Source: Lates calcarifer
Lineage: Eukaryota > Chordata > Actinopteri > Centropomidae
DNA: 64,000 nt
Assembly (NCBI RefSeq): GCF_001640805.2
Contig: NC_066838.1
Coordinates: 13,601,632-13,665,631, forward strand
Direction of reading: 5' to 3'
Below, piece after piece: positions 52,901 to 61,597 of this stretch (positions within the stretch are counted from its first letter, which is position 1; each line of letters opens with the position of its first letter). A program made the position numbers and the translations under genes. Below the pieces are notes generated by a model. That model made no database searches. It saw only the letters and a list, made by a program, of their open reading frames with translations, and was not told where the DNA came from.

Positions 52901-55900
52901 TCTAAATCTGTTTGCCTGTGGTCCAGGTTGCTTGCATGCAGTTCATCAACATTGTGGTCCACTCAGTTGAGGACATGAACTTCAGAGTCCATCTGCAGTA
53001 TGAATTCACCAAGCTCGGACTGGATGACTACCTGGAGGTAAGGTGGCAATATCGTGGGCAAAATGTATAGTACAGTGTTGCAGTACACAGTTCTGAGTCA
53101 CTCTCTCCTCGTGTCAGAAATGTAAACATACGGAGAGCGACAAGCTGTCGGTGCAGATCCAGGCCTACCTGGATAACGTGTTTGACGTGGGTGGTCTGCT
53201 GGAGGATGCAGAGACCAAGAATGCAGCGCTGGAGAAGGTGGAGGAACTGGAAGAGCACCTGTCCCATGTAAGTGCACCGCCCAGTCTGGACCACCAACAC
53301 TGCTCTCCGGGCCCATTTATGAGATTGTTGTGGTTCACCAGCTATGTACTTAACTTGGCTTTTTCTACTTGTAATTAGAAATCTACTCAGTGTTTGCATT
53401 TCACAAGTGGTTCAGGATAATGAGGGGGTGGAGAGGACTGGAAAATGCAGTGCGTGAAACAATCTTAATATTGTTCTCGTGTTGGCTCATTCTCTCTGGG
53501 CAGTTGCCTTTGTATCCCACGCTGCTTTGCAAAGACCTTCTTCACATGGAAAGGTCGTAGGCAGCCCTGACATCACTGGAGGAATTTCATAACAAACTCT
53601 GTTCTCAGAGGTCATGAATGATGGGGGAGGATGAGGGTGAAAATTCCCTGTGAATTCCTCTACAATATGTGTAATCTGGTCAAAATCAAAACTGAAAGCT
53701 ATGTCATGCTCCTGCTGCGTCATGCTGCTGGGTATATCTGATTTCTTATTGATGATGCACAGCGTATATGAGGAGGGAGTGGAGCCGGGAGAGATGCCCG
53801 TGCTGTGGATCAATTCTTGAATTCACCTCCCCTCATCTCTCTGTTGCTCTCTTTCCCAGGTGACGGAGAAGCTGCTGGAGGTTGAGAATGAAACAATGAT
53901 GAAAGTAGCCGATCTGGAGAAGCTGCTCCTTCAGAAAGATAAGGACCTGCAAGCAATACGGGTAAGCTGGCAGTCGTGATGAGGTGTTATTGCTTGCAAG
54001 CCTTGTATCAAAAATGCTTCAGTTGCTCTGTGTGTTCTAGCAAAGATCAGTTTCAGATGCTTGTAGCTAAATTGCTGTGATAGCAAATTAGGTCAGCAGG
54101 AAACAGGATGTTTCTTTTGCCTGTGGAGTCATTGTGTTGCGCTCTTTATCCCCCCCTGGTGACTGTTCAGGAGACGTACGAGTCGACCAACACCCAGGTC
54201 AACACCCTGAGGAGGATGATCAAGGAGAAGGATGCCGCCTTCCAAAGGCACTTCAACATTGAGAGGCGGCTGCTGGAGCTTGAACAGCAAGGCACCATCC
54301 GTTTGCACAAAAAGCCCGATGGAGACATCGCCATCGAGCCGCTCGGCGTGGGTGGTGTTGTGGGGAGTGGCCTTGGGATCCCCCTAGGTGACATTGGACA
54401 GCTGTCTCTAGGTCCGGCAGCAGGGTTAACAGAACCGGGAGGAACAGATACCAGTTTACCACCAGCCAGTGAAGCTCCCCCGCCGCCTCCCCCGCCACCA
54501 CCACCTCCCCCTCCCCTGCCCTCTGCCTCAGGTGGATAGACCGTGACTCATAGTGATTATGTCTGGTGACACATATATGTGAAAGTTGACTTCATTTGAC
54601 TGTAGACTCTCGGCAGAGGTCTATTTTCAGTTCCTCTTTTTTTGTTAAAACGTGCCAAGCCAGGTGATGGGTCACAGCAGTGTTCATGTACCCCAGACAG
54701 GAAAGGGAAACACAAGGCTGGTTTCCTTTGTGTGCATGTGCACTGTCTCTTACACCAGTTTTCAGCTCTTTATGATAACTTTATTTAACCAGGGAAAGGC
54801 TTCATTAAGATTAAATATCTCTTAGAGGGCTGTCAGGCCAAGACAGTACAGAACACATAGAGCATAAAATATATAAAACATTAAACAGGCTGATAATTAA
54901 ATAGATAAAATATGAAGAGGATAGCAAAACACATCAGATAAAAATAATGTAAGATTGTTAAAGTGACACCAGAAATATAAATGCATAAATACATTTGTCC
55001 TGGTGCCCCTGTAAAAAATATTTCATTATTGCCTTCTACATTAATTACAGGCCCTAGTGCACTAGTCCCACCGCCGCCACCTCCTCTCGCTCCACCTCTG
55101 CCAGAAGCTTCTCCCTCAGTTATCCTGAGTGTGGGTCTGTCAGGTGAGGGCTGATGCAAAATGACAAATAAAAATCTACTTTCTATTCTACTGCAGGTAG
55201 TAGAGCAGAAGTTGATACATCTGTATATTTCACAGCTATCAGAATCAAGAAGCCCATCAAGACTAAGTTTCGCCTGCCTGTGTTTAACTGGACGGCCTTG
55301 AAGCCCAATCAAATCAACGGCACAGTCTTCAATGAGATTGATGATGAACGTGTGCTGGAGGTAAATCAAGAGGATGAAACTATCTTCACAGTTAGCTATG
55401 ATGTGTGTTAAAAGTCTCTGAAAACTTGTTTTCGCATCTTTATAATATTAGATACTCATGACTAAATTGGCCACGATCAGAGTTTAAATTATATGTTGTT
55501 TACGGAGAGTTTAAAAACTCAAAGGCTCAGGTAAACTGCTTCATCGGGTCTGTGTGGGCGTAGTCTGATCGATTTGATTGACAGGGCTGGCAACAGAAGC
55601 AACAACCCACCCACCTGTCATCACATTTTGATTCAGATGTTGCTAAATCCTGATTGGTGCACAGAAATATGTGCCATTGCCGTTTTCCAATTGAGCACAG
55701 CCTGCTTCAAATCAGTGAGAAGACCACAGAGAGAGAAAAAAAATGCAGAAAATCTGTCATGTGAAATAACCAAAACTGGTCCAGCTTAGGCAGCAAATTC
55801 ATGATGAAGCCTATTGCTGCTAGTAAGAGGCTAAAGAAATGTTTTCAGGGCCTTTAAAATTTAAGTTTAGAACAAATAAGTAAACTGTCATTCATCTGCA

Positions 55901-58900
55901 GGAGCTTGATCTGGAGAGGTTTGAGGAGCTGTTTAAGACCAGAGCCCAGGGCCCAGTTGTGGATCTTGCCTGCACAAAGAGCAAAGTAGCCCAGAAGGCG
56001 GTAAACAAAGTCACCCTGCTGGACGCCAATCGCTCTAAGAACTTAGCCATCACACTGCGAAAAGCTAACAAGACCACAGAAGAGATCTGCAAAGCAATAG
56101 AGAAGTATGCACTTGAACTTAAAATACTTTTTTTAAACCATAGGGAAAATAGAAAAGTTACTAATATAAGTTTATGTCTGTTCAGGTTTGACCTCAAGGC
56201 CTTACCTGTCGACTTTGTGGAGTGCCTGATGCGTTTCCTGCCCACGGAGGCGGAGGTCAAGGTGCTGCGTCAGTACGAGCGTGAGCGGCGTCCGCTGGAT
56301 CAGCTGGCGGAGGAGGATCGTTTCATGTTATTATTCAGCAAGATTGAGAGACTCACACAGAGGATGAACATCATCACCTTTGTCGGGAACTTTGCCGACA
56401 ATGTCAACATGCTCACGCCGCAGCTCAATGCAATCATTGCTGCTTCTGGCTCAGTCAAATCCTCACCAAAGCTGAAGAGAATGCTTGAGGTGAGAAGTGT
56501 TGACTTTGTCTGGTGTTTTTTGTTTTTTAATCAAGCAGCATTGGTGTTGGATATTCATTCATTCTTCTGGTTTACTTGTAGATCATCTTAGCCCTGGGAA
56601 ACTACATGAATAGCAGCAAGCGAGGTTGTGTTTATGGTTTCAAATTACAGAGTCTTGATCTGGTGAGTAATACGCAGCAGAATTTGGAGATCTTGCTCAA
56701 GCACTTAGTTTACTGCCATACCAATCCACACAAAAATATTCCATGCAGTTTATTGTTGCAGTGCTTGTTGATAATGCCAATGCCATTTGTTTCTTGTGTT
56801 ACACAGCTGCTGGACACTAAGTCTACAGACAGAAAAATGACATTGCTCCACTACATAGCTCTCATTGTGAAAGAGAAATACCCTGAACTGGCCAACTTCT
56901 ACAATGAATTGCACTTTGTGGATAAAGCTGCAGCAGGTGAGTTTGTACCGAACATTAAACTGTTATTCTTCAAGCAATCACGTGAAGATACAACATGTTT
57001 ACAGAAATGTCAGGTGCTTTTACTTAAATAAGGGCATTTCTGTACAAAGAAAGGATTTAAAAAGTCTCTAAATAAGACATTTTCTATTGACTGTGTGAAG
57101 TATCTCTGGAAAATGTGCTGCTGGATGTTCGAGAGCTGGGGAAAGGTATGGACCTGATCCGGAGAGAGTGCAGTCTCCATGACCATTCAGTCCTGAAAGG
57201 CTTCGTCCAGGCCAGTGACACACAGCTGGACAAGCTGCAGAAGGACGCGAAGACAGCTGAGGTATCCAACACTGTCCTCACCTCCTAAACCTCAAAGTGT
57301 CCACTGGAAAAACTGAAAGTAGACATGAAGCAAAACCTCTGTCCCACATGCAGCTCACTCGCCTCTTAACACACAAAAAGTCCTAATTCAACAGTGTTTA
57401 CAAACATTGCTCCCACTCTGGCACTGTCCTCCTTCCCAATTCTAGGAAGCCTTCAACAATGTGGTGAACTACTTCGGAGAGAGTGCCAAGACGACTCCAC
57501 CCTCAGTGTTCTTCCCTGTGTTTGTGCGCTTTATCAAGGCCTACAAGGTGAGGACGCTGTAGCAGAGGCAGCATCTGTGTATCTTCTCCTCACTTCCCTG
57601 CTGGTCAGCTTGGAAGTTCCCTGGTTTGTCTCGCTCAGAGCAGAGCAGGGCAGAGCTTTGGCCGCCTCTGTGCCACAGGACGTGGCGTTATGAGTCTGAG
57701 GCCAAATAACAGGAAAGGCCAGCTGGGTCTGACTCTAGAGCTGCAGCTGTGCTATTTAGACTGCCCCCTCTCACCCCCACCCCACCCCTCCTCCTACCAT
57801 CCTTCCCTCCTCCCTTTTTACCCCTGGACAGCCTCGCCCTGCCCCACCACACAGCACATTTCCTGAGATTGTTCTCAGACTGGATTTATGTGATCTGCTT
57901 AAGGAAATGTGTGGAGCACAAGGGTTTCTGTGTATGTGGGTGTCTGCCTGAGTGTTTATGTGTGTCTTAAATGAATAGTTAGACATCTGGCAAATAGACT
58001 AAAGTCATATCTGTGCACTTATTATGGAGCTACAGTCAGCAGATGATTAGTTTAGCATGGAGATTGGAAATGGGGAAAACAACTAGCCCTAGCTCTGTCC
58101 AAAGGTAACAAAGTGAGCTTCAGACATGCTGATAGGTGGTTATTGTTAGCTTTATATAAATCTTCTTGTCTAGCTCTCAGTAAGTAAGTTACTTAATATA
58201 TTTTCCAAAATGATAAACAGTTGCAAGGTTGAAAGGAGCAGGCAGAAGGAGAAAGAACATATTTGCAGTGACTGGCTATGTGCATCAAACTGTGTTTCCT
58301 GTTTATGTTCGACTTTTGACCTGTTTTCTCTGTCCTTAAAGGGCCACACAAGTGTGTTGACTTGGATTTATTTGAGCTACAGCTCCTTGTCACACACTGG
58401 TCATTTTTTTCCTCTCCTCAACAGGATGCAGTGGAAGGAAACGAACAAAGGAAAAAGCAGGAGGAGGCAATGAGAGAAAAGTTATTGGCTCAGGAGGCTA
58501 AACAGCATGACCCTAAGGTAGAGTTCAAGTGCAAGCGACTAAGCTGAATGAAAGCTATCAGATATTTACTCAGGGCTAAATAAAGCTTTGCAGTGTGCCA
58601 AAAAGCACAGTGAACGGTACAAATATCCTCTCCTCTGGTTCAGGTCCAGGCCCAAAAGAAGAGGCAGCAGCAGCAGGAGCTGATCGCAGAGCTGCGCAGG
58701 CGGCAGGCCAAAGACCACCGGCCCGTGTATGAGGGCAAGGATGGCACTATTGAAGACATCATCACAGGTGGGCCAGACAGCACCCTAAAAAGACCCCATG
58801 TGGGTGCCAGCAGCCCCGGTCGTCCCAGGTCGAGGATGACTGTGGTCATTCATTGCTCTGCTCCCTTGAAGTGCACCTTGTGCTATGTGGTCCAGACACA

Positions 58901-59694
58901 AGCACATCTGGAGAACAGCACATAGCAGCTCCACAGTCGCTAGTTATTCCATGACGTGCTGTTTTGTTAGTTCAGAAACACTAAAGCTGTTGAGCTTCAA
59001 TATGTTGATAGTCAGACAGGCAGTTTGATTCCAAGGGATCGTACCATTCAGTATATAGGATCTTTAGTTAAAGGATCCTTTAAAGCCACTATGTGTGGAT
59101 TATGGGATTACAGTAGGATTTTTCAAAGTATTTTCATCACGTTTTTGTTTGTGGAAAAAATAAGACGACCCGGTGAAAACTGACTGGGGATTAGGCAAGT
59201 GTCTTTCTTGAATCTACCACCAGGAGTGGCCAAAGTCAGACATTATCAAATCCCACATTTAGAGGCTTTAATGGGAGAGAAGAGCAGTATCTTCAGCCTC
59301 AGGAAACGATCAGTGATCAGTGCTTAAAAAGTTAATAATATGAATGTTGCATTAATATAATTTTAGTAATGTTAATAATGCTTCTATGCCACTACACTCA
59401 GTGTTCTAATCCTATTAAAAACCTGAGGCTTTTACAAGGTTTGCTTCCATGGATCTGTGCTACAAACAGCACAGCTCTACTTCTCTCAGATTCATTATGA
59501 ATGAAATATGAAGGTGGTCCAGTGTTCCCCCCCTCCTCCCTCCCTCAGAAGGGCAGTGTCTCAGGTGTGACATGTTTTCTCTTCCTCCCCCTCCTCCCCC
59601 AGTACTGAAGAGCGTGCCCTTCACAGCCCGCACTGCTAAACGCGGCTCACGGTTCTTCTGTGAAGCCAACCTCTGTGACGACGCCAACTGCTAG
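31675..59694 (+). CDS. fmnl3: fmnl3: formin-like protein 3, principal isoform
   Basis: Twenty-five coding exons: 31675-31788, 46227-46310, 46446-46526, 46664-46740, 48854-48937, 49391-49537, 50504-50612, 50828-50904, 51361-51454, 52740-52814, 52927-53037, 53118-53267, 53860-53961, 54171-54531, 55051-55143, 55236-55360, 55902-56104, 56186-56489, 56582-56662, 56807-56936, 57101-57261, 57446-57547, 58425-58517, 58644-58767, 59603-59694. They total 3174 nt in frame, 1057 aa. The protein is an actin-nucleating formin that drives filopodia and cell migration. MGNIESV is an N-myristoylation site. GTPase-binding/FH3 regions span about 27-430 ([20 protein letters not shown]). Coiled coil at about 390-470, FH1 with 13 consecutive prolines (about 538-550), FH2 about 600-990 ([25 protein letters not shown]), and DAD with [14 protein letters not shown] then [20 protein letters not shown]. 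The C-terminus and FH2 match FMNL3 better than FMNL1 or FMNL2. Confidence 0.95.
32111..32135. repeat. (CTCTC)n simple repeat
   Basis: Four to five CCTCT units. A purine counterpart (GGGGA)n follows at about 32229-32249, so the two could pair as a hairpin. Confidence 0.6.
32760..33010. repeat. Dispersed teleost repeat copy, fmnl3 intron 1
   Basis: Contains AAGCAAAAATACCAAACATT, TCACCTTGGGCTTTAGAAAC and TCAAATAATCAAGAAACTAA, which I recall from a very common fish interspersed repeat. Related blocks lie at about 2210-2265, 4225-4275, 6660-6870, 39195-39340, 42667-42765 and 44380-44650, in both orientations. Confidence 0.6.
34922..34983. repeat. (CT)n microsatellite in fmnl3 intron 1
   Basis: About 60 bp of CT dinucleotides with two single-base interruptions. 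Confidence 0.95.
36859..37322. mobile_element. Near-complete foldback element, fmnl3 intron 1
   Basis: The left end reads AATAGTTAAACATCTTGGAAA and the right end carries its inverted counterpart (TATTTCCAAAATGCCAAAAT). Inner blocks also pair: GATGTCACTCTTATGTCTGT on the left against AGTATGAGAGTGGTATTGAT on the right, and GAAGCTACAGACAGCATCTG against GCTGGCTGTAGCTTCATGCT. It is about 465 bp with no coding capacity, so a MITE-like element. Partial copies occur at 27740-28170, 41150-41230 and 57968-58200. Confidence 0.65.
39195..39340. repeat. Dispersed teleost repeat copy, fmnl3 intron 1
   Basis: Shares AAGCAAAAATGCCAAACATC and CTCTGGTTCCACCTTCTCAA with the copy at about 32800, in the same orientation. 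It provides part of the spurious 217-codon open frame starting at 39211. Confidence 0.55.
40795..41020. mobile_element. Decayed LINE fragment (L2-like reverse transcriptase 3' part)
   Basis: Blocks GGACTCAGATCTAAATTGTA, GTAGCAAGAGTCACAGGATT, AACAGGATCTGGAAAAAGTT and ATCCATGCTTTTATTTTCA match the end of the reverse-transcriptase domain of L2-type fish LINEs as I remember it (protein-level SKQDLEK ... HAFIF). The frame is broken by shifts and stops, and neither the 5' nor 3' end of an element is present. Confidence 0.6.
42667..42765. repeat. Dispersed teleost repeat copy, opposite orientation
   Basis: TGTTTTGTCCAAAACCTAAA, ATTCAGTTTATAATAATATA and ATTCTCACATTTGAGAGATT are the reverse-strand counterpart of the family at about 32800. 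Confidence 0.5.
44380..44650. repeat. Dispersed teleost repeat copy, opposite orientation
   Basis: TAGTTGATTAGTTGTTTTAT, AAATGTCAGAAAATAATGAT, CCAGAGCCCAACGTCCAAAA and GAGGCTGGAGCCAGTAAATG lie in the order expected of the reverse-strand family consensus, making this one of the more complete copies. Confidence 0.55.
46741..48853 (+). other. fmnl3 intron 4
   Basis: GTAATC donor (an unusual +5/+6) to TCACAG acceptor, 2.1 kb. It holds a purine-rich then pyrimidine-rich stretch at about 47640-47880 and a C tract near 47966. No gene recognised. Confidence 0.5.
49391..49537 (+). other. fmnl3 exon 6: probable 147-bp cassette exon
   Basis: Flanked by GCCCAG and GTACGT, and exactly 49 codons long, so inclusion or skipping keeps frame (both flanks phase 2). 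It encodes a Ser/Asp/Glu-rich insert with [12 protein letters not shown] and SARQSVLR inside the FH3 region. Human FMNL3 and FMNL2 have a matching segment (WSRSIEDL) that is present in some FMNL3 isoforms and absent in others. The match supports a conserved alternative exon. Usage in this species is inferred. Confidence 0.75.
49538..50503 (+). other. fmnl3 intron 6
   Basis: GTACGT donor to TTGCAG acceptor. AT-rich; nothing recognised. Confidence 0.5.
51455..52739 (+). other. fmnl3 intron 9
   Basis: GTGCCC donor (weak) to TTTTAG acceptor, 1.3 kb. No gene or clear repeat, and the open frame at 51708-51959 has no family resemblance. Confidence 0.5.
54770..54860. repeat. Short interspersed repeat in fmnl3 intron 14
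   Basis: ACTTTATTTAACCAGGGAAA followed by CATTAAGATTAAATATCTCT and GTCAGGCCAAGACAGTA is a sequence block I recall as widely repeated in fish genomes. Its class is uncertain. Confidence 0.5.
57968..58200. repeat. Dispersed foldback element, left-half copy (fmnl3 intron 22)
   Basis: Starts AAATGAATAGTTAGACATCT and continues GGAGCTACAGTCAGCAGATG, TTAGTTTAGCATGGAGATTG, CTAGCTCTGTCCAAAGGTAA. It is the same order as the left half of 36859-37322, without the right half. Confidence 0.6.
58768..58925 (+). other. fmnl3 intron 24 read-through C-terminus (possible intron-retention isoform)
   Basis: If intron 24 is retained, the frame runs on from IEDIIT for 52 more codons ([18 protein letters not shown]... 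ending HLENST) to a stop at 58923-58925. It would replace the basic tail after the DAD core. FMNL1-gamma in mammals arises by a comparable intron retention near the DAD. There is no evidence in DNA alone that this is used. Confidence 0.3.
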
Positions 59695-60250
59695 CCCTAC
59701 CCCCCTAATGCCAAGGTTGTCCAGGTGTCTCTCGTATGCCTCCTGACCACTGTGCATGCAGCATGATCCCTGTCCCACCCCTTACCACTACAATTACTTT
59801 GAACTAACTTGGGCCATCACTGGTTGTTTGTGTTCTACTACTAGAAGACTCCTATCAGGTGTCTGGTGATAGGAGACAGCCAAACCTCTTTGCCTGGCAC
59901 AGAGCAACATGGAAAAAAAGAAAAGTTGTACAGAGTGTCAGCATATTTTGTGCGTGAAAAATATGTTGATACACTCACAGTACAATCAGACATGACTGTG
60001 ATTAAATTATCAAGTCAGAGCATCATGCATGACACTTTTAAAAGGCTTTGCATTATTATGGCATATTTCCTTTGAAGATTTTTTTTTTTTTTCATGAAGC
60101 TGAATTCAACGATAAAGAGGTTTGGCTAATTTCTGGGTTTTTTATCAACAATGCCTTGTTCCATGAGACTAACTTGTTTGGTGTTGGTTCTTCCGGCTAA
60201 CATGTGACTCTTCTTTCCTCAACCACCACTGTTTATTCTACCCCCTCCAG

Positions 60251-60294
60251 CTGAAAAGAAGATTAATGACAGTATTTCCCACTCCTAAGAGAGG
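60251..60294 (+). other. Candidate alternative fmnl3 C-terminal exon
   Basis: The acceptor (CCCCCTCCAG) is good and joins in phase with exon 24 to read IIT-AEKKINDSISHS and a stop (60286-60288). A GTAAGG donor follows six bases after the stop, so it could be a 44-nt cassette before the 61533 exon, or a terminal exon using AATAAA at 60395-60400. I do not recognise this tail from other formins. Confidence 0.45.
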
Positions 60295-60394
60295 GTAAGG
60301 AAGGTAGCCTGGCTGAGACCCGGCCCGCTTGGCCTTCCAGCTCCTGTGTGCTGCTACAGTGATGTCAGCTGCTTCAGCTAGTGCTTCGGACGCA

Positions 60395-60400
60395 AATAAA
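60395..60400 (+). terminator. fmnl3 proximal poly(A) signal
   Basis: AATAAA about 700 bp after the main stop codon and about 110 bp after the candidate 60251 exon. Confidence 0.5.
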
Positions 60401-61212
60401 AAAGATGCTTTATAGCACAGAGATTTGCTTTACCACAAAATAGTCAGAAAATAATAATAACAACAAGGATTCATTAAGAGACGAGTTACAGTATGTTTCT
60501 GGTTTAAGAGAAATTCAGTATCACTTGCCCCAACAGCCAGTTAAACATGAATCCAGTGATTTAATTTTCCACTAAGTCTTTGTCTCAGTCAAGGATCCCC
60601 TGTGGTATTTTCAGTTTTAATGCATAACTGTAGCCTTAAATATAATCATCATCATCCTCACCCCCTCCTATTACATGTTGCATGTTGTCCAGTGTTCATT
60701 TACCTCTCACTTGTCAACAACGTCCGCCATGTTTTGTCCTTGCTAACTGTGATTTGCGGTGTGCTGAACAGCTATCTGGTCAACAGGCTCTAGAGAGAAA
60801 ATATAATAAAAGACACACATTCGGTCAGAAATACATGTACACAGTCTGTATCCAATACTGTTGTAGAGTTAAAGGTTTTCTTTTTCTTTATTTGCAGGGG
60901 CATCTTGATTGTTGCTCCACAAACTGAAGAGCTTGTTGACCATTGTACTGTAACTGTAATAATGATGGCTATGTGTTTTTTGTACTACCGCATTAGTGTC
61001 ACAAAGTTGCCATAACTACATTCCCAAAGGCTTGAATTTTACTGTTTTGTATATCATTACTACCAGTTAAAGTGCAAGCTTTTGGGAATGTGTCATTTAA
61101 TGTTTAGTCTGCATCATTTTGGCTCTTATTTGCTAATTTTACATGTCTACTACACAGTTAACAAAATTTTACTACAGAATTTATGGTAGATTTTCTGTAA
61201 TTGTTCGAAAAA

Positions 61213-61389
61213 CTCACTCAGTTGGCAGTTTATCACTAGGTACACCTAGCTAAAACTTATGAACTGTACTGCATTAAACAGAGAGGTGTTTTTGTTTTTT
61301 GCTACCCTCAGTGATATAAATGGGGTGGACAAAATAATAGAAACATGCCAGTTTATTAGGTGTACCTAATGAACTGGCAGCTGAGTGTA
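61213..61389. mobile_element. MITE-like element, copy 2, with both terminal repeats
   Basis: The left end is CACTCAGTTGGCAGTTTAT then AGGTACACC. The right end, TTAGGTGTACCTAATGAACT then GGCAGCTGAGTGTA, is its inverted counterpart. It is about 177 bp and shares the GAGAGGTGTT and GATATAAATGGGGT blocks with the 28184 element. It has no coding capacity. The terminal motif suggests a Tc1/mariner-type origin. Confidence 0.7.
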
Positions 61390-61532
61390 TGTCTCTTACA
61401 TGGCTTAAATGGCTTAAAAACACAAAATAAGAGGTTAAAGTAAGTAGAAGCAAAGTTGCAGTTTGACCTCTGGGTCCTCTAACATGTGTGTCCCCCCCTG
61501 TCTCTCACCCTTTTCTCCATACCAACTCACAG

Positions 61533-61597
61533 ATCTCCGAAACCAGCCTTTCCTGCGAGCTGACGCGTTGATCCGGAGCGGTTGGAAGAGACCCTAA
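61533..61597 (+). CDS. fmnl3: Alternative fmnl3 C-terminal exon (DLRNQP-type DAD tail)
   Basis: The acceptor CTCACAG joins in phase to exon 24, giving IIT-DLRNQPFLRADALIRSG then WKRP and a stop at 61595-61597. The DLRNQP...RAD signature is known from alternative C-termini of FMNL1 and FMNL2, where a DLRNQPYxRAD tail follows the DAD core. Its presence 1.8 kb beyond the [10 protein letters not shown] terminal exon shows that the choice between two DAD tails is an ancestral FMNL-family feature retained in fish. The adjacent basic residues (R, K) would take part in autoinhibition. Confidence 0.75.
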
